Positions 62,480 through 64,000 of a DNA stretch of 64,000 bases are shown here, piece after piece (the stretch's first letter is position 1; each line of letters begins with the position of its first letter). The translations under genes were made by a program, and so were the position numbers. Source of the DNA: Otis tarda (lineage: Eukaryota > Chordata > Aves > Otidiformes > Otididae); assembly GCA_026413225.1 (NCBI GenBank), contig CM048560.1, positions 13,782,001 to 13,846,000 on the forward strand. The letters are read 5' to 3'. Under the pieces are notes generated by a model. That model was not told where the DNA came from. It saw only the letters and a list, made by a program, of their open reading frames with translations, and made no database searches.

Positions 62480-64000
62480 TATGTGAAAATTATGGAGGGT
62501 GTGCAAGCTAGATGTTAAATGTATGTCTGATAATTTACATGGACTTGTGCTATAGATTGCTTTTCTTGCAGAGTATCTTCTGTTTTCTCATGAACTTTAG
62601 TTAAGCCACTCAGAAAAGCTAACATGGCTATTTCTACAACTCTTGCTGACTGTGAATCTTCTTTGTACTATAGGCAGTTATGATTTTATCATTTTCTACT
62701 AAAAGCTGCAGACTGTTCTTGTTTTATAACTTTGTCTTTTGCATACAAATAATATTTTATATCACAAATGGTAATATCTTCTTCTGTACCTTTTTATTAT
62801 CTGCATATGTTACAAAATATTAGCATGTGTTCAAGTGTCCTTAGTAGATGTTCTCATAGATAGTCATTGGATGGCACAGAAGCATATGGGCTTGTTGGTG
62901 AGGTAAAATGTTGCTTGGGAAAACGGGTTGTCACAGGTTGTTTGTAGTTTGTAAGTAGAATTCATGGAAGAGGGAAATAAAGCAAATGGGAGCAGTTGAG
63001 GTGATTTTTTTGCGGGGAAGGAGATAAAGTTATTTGATCTTGTGTTAAATATTAGGTGTGCAGGGCTGCTTCCCAGGGAAACAAACTACCTCAGACTGTT
63101 CTTTTGGCTTTAGATGAGTAGTCATTTCCTCAGTACAGACTTAAAAATAAGTGCCAACAATCTCAGGTAAAATAAAAAAGAAAAGTGTCAATGAGATTAA
63201 AAGATTATTGAACCCAAGAACAATTTACATTTGAATTTTTGCTTTGAATTGTACGAAATGGTAAAGTTTATGCAACTTCATGTCTTCTATCCGCATACAT
63301 ATAGGCTATATACTAATGACTCCAACATGGATGTAAAGAAGAATCTCCTCTACTGCAGTAAAGACAGTGAACAGATGGAAATATCATTGAAGCTGATACT
63401 GTGGATGTTTGGCAATGATGCAGGACACATGAACCCCAACACAACACTCTGTTAACTTATTGCTTCAGCGGATGTGCATTGTCTAGGTTTTCTTTACAAT
63501 TTACTGTATAATGTAATTTGTAACGTATGGACACTTTCTGGCACCCTTCAGAAATGTTTGCTTTTCATCCCACAGTCCAGATCAACTTGTTTTTCTCAGA
63601 GAGAGTGAAATGCTCATAAAGGCTTTGCAGACCAGCCTAGCATTTCATATACCATGTGCCATGGGAAAGGACACACAGCAAATTACTAGGCTGCTGCTCT
63701 GAGCCTTAGGTACTCAGCAAGCGCTTGTACTCTGCTGTGTGTGAACATGCAAGCAGAAGCACGGGGTGCTGCTGTATCCACAGCATGGAAAGGATACAAA
63801 CCAGCTGCTTGACAGTATTTTGCTATTCTGTTGACATTTAAGAGATATCCCCAGTACCTGGATCCTGCTGTTGACATTGGTGACCTAGAAATACTGCACA
63901 ATTGTTCATTGCTGGCTGTGCTGGCTGTGGTCTAATACGCATAGCTCTGTTGAGAATGATGTTTCCAAGTGCACATTCTTCTAAATGGCAAGACATAAAA
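62480..64000. other. Unique DNA to the window end, no gene seen
   Basis: Only short frames (under 75 codons) occur, with no recognised domain, repeat or RNA gene. A small GCTGGCTGT duplication lies near 63912-63929. Confidence 0.6.

Noticed and set aside
1..64000. Bacterial or phage-type systems, CRISPR arrays or operons
   Set aside because: No spaced identical repeats, no dense long frames and clear vertebrate retroelements; this is animal nuclear DNA.

Overview
The window reads as bird nuclear DNA. The main evidence is at least six fragments of CR1, the dominant avian LINE. They carry its reverse-transcriptase C-terminus, its conserved 3' tail and, in the best copies, its ATTCT-rich 3' end. 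They sit beside LTRs of the kind found throughout bird genomes. The background is AT-rich and interrupted by mononucleotide runs. I cannot fix the species.

I found no host protein-coding gene or exon that I can defend. The open frames longer than about 120 codons lie in GC-rich LTR sequence, in a CR1 remnant, or in single-copy DNA with no recognisable domain or splice structure. The window is therefore either intergenic or inside very long introns. I recognise no tRNA, rRNA, snRNA or CRISPR array.

Layout: 1-4.5 kb unique AT-rich DNA; 4.5-5.3 kb a very worn LINE, probably CR1; 5758-5846 a 79-bp miniature LTR with both ends and a 5-bp target duplication; 11.0-11.6 kb a CR1 3' end; 19985-20151 a small isolated CpG-dense island; 25.2 kb a tiny CR1 tail; 33.3-36.1 kb a retroviral block made of an old LTR fragment, a full 1.13-kb solo LTR with duplication GTTAC, a (TG)12 tract and an unrelated 518-bp LTR; 38.0 kb a strong CTCF-type motif; 39.7-40.1 kb an old CR1; 49.8-50.8 kb two adjacent minus-strand CR1 copies; 59.5 kb a second CTCF-like motif; 60.2-61.3 kb a second copy of the 1.1-kb LTR with duplication CTGTA; 61.7-62.5 kb a CR1 3' end retaining the ORF2 stop and 3' UTR; then unique DNA to the end.

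The most distinctive observation is the LTR family present three times: two full-length solo LTRs and one 79-bp form that keeps only about 40 bases from each terminus, each flanked by its own perfect 5-bp target-site duplication. The most likely functional host elements are the CpG island near 20.1 kb and the CTCF-type site at 38.0 kb. No operon-like or defence-system organisation is present.
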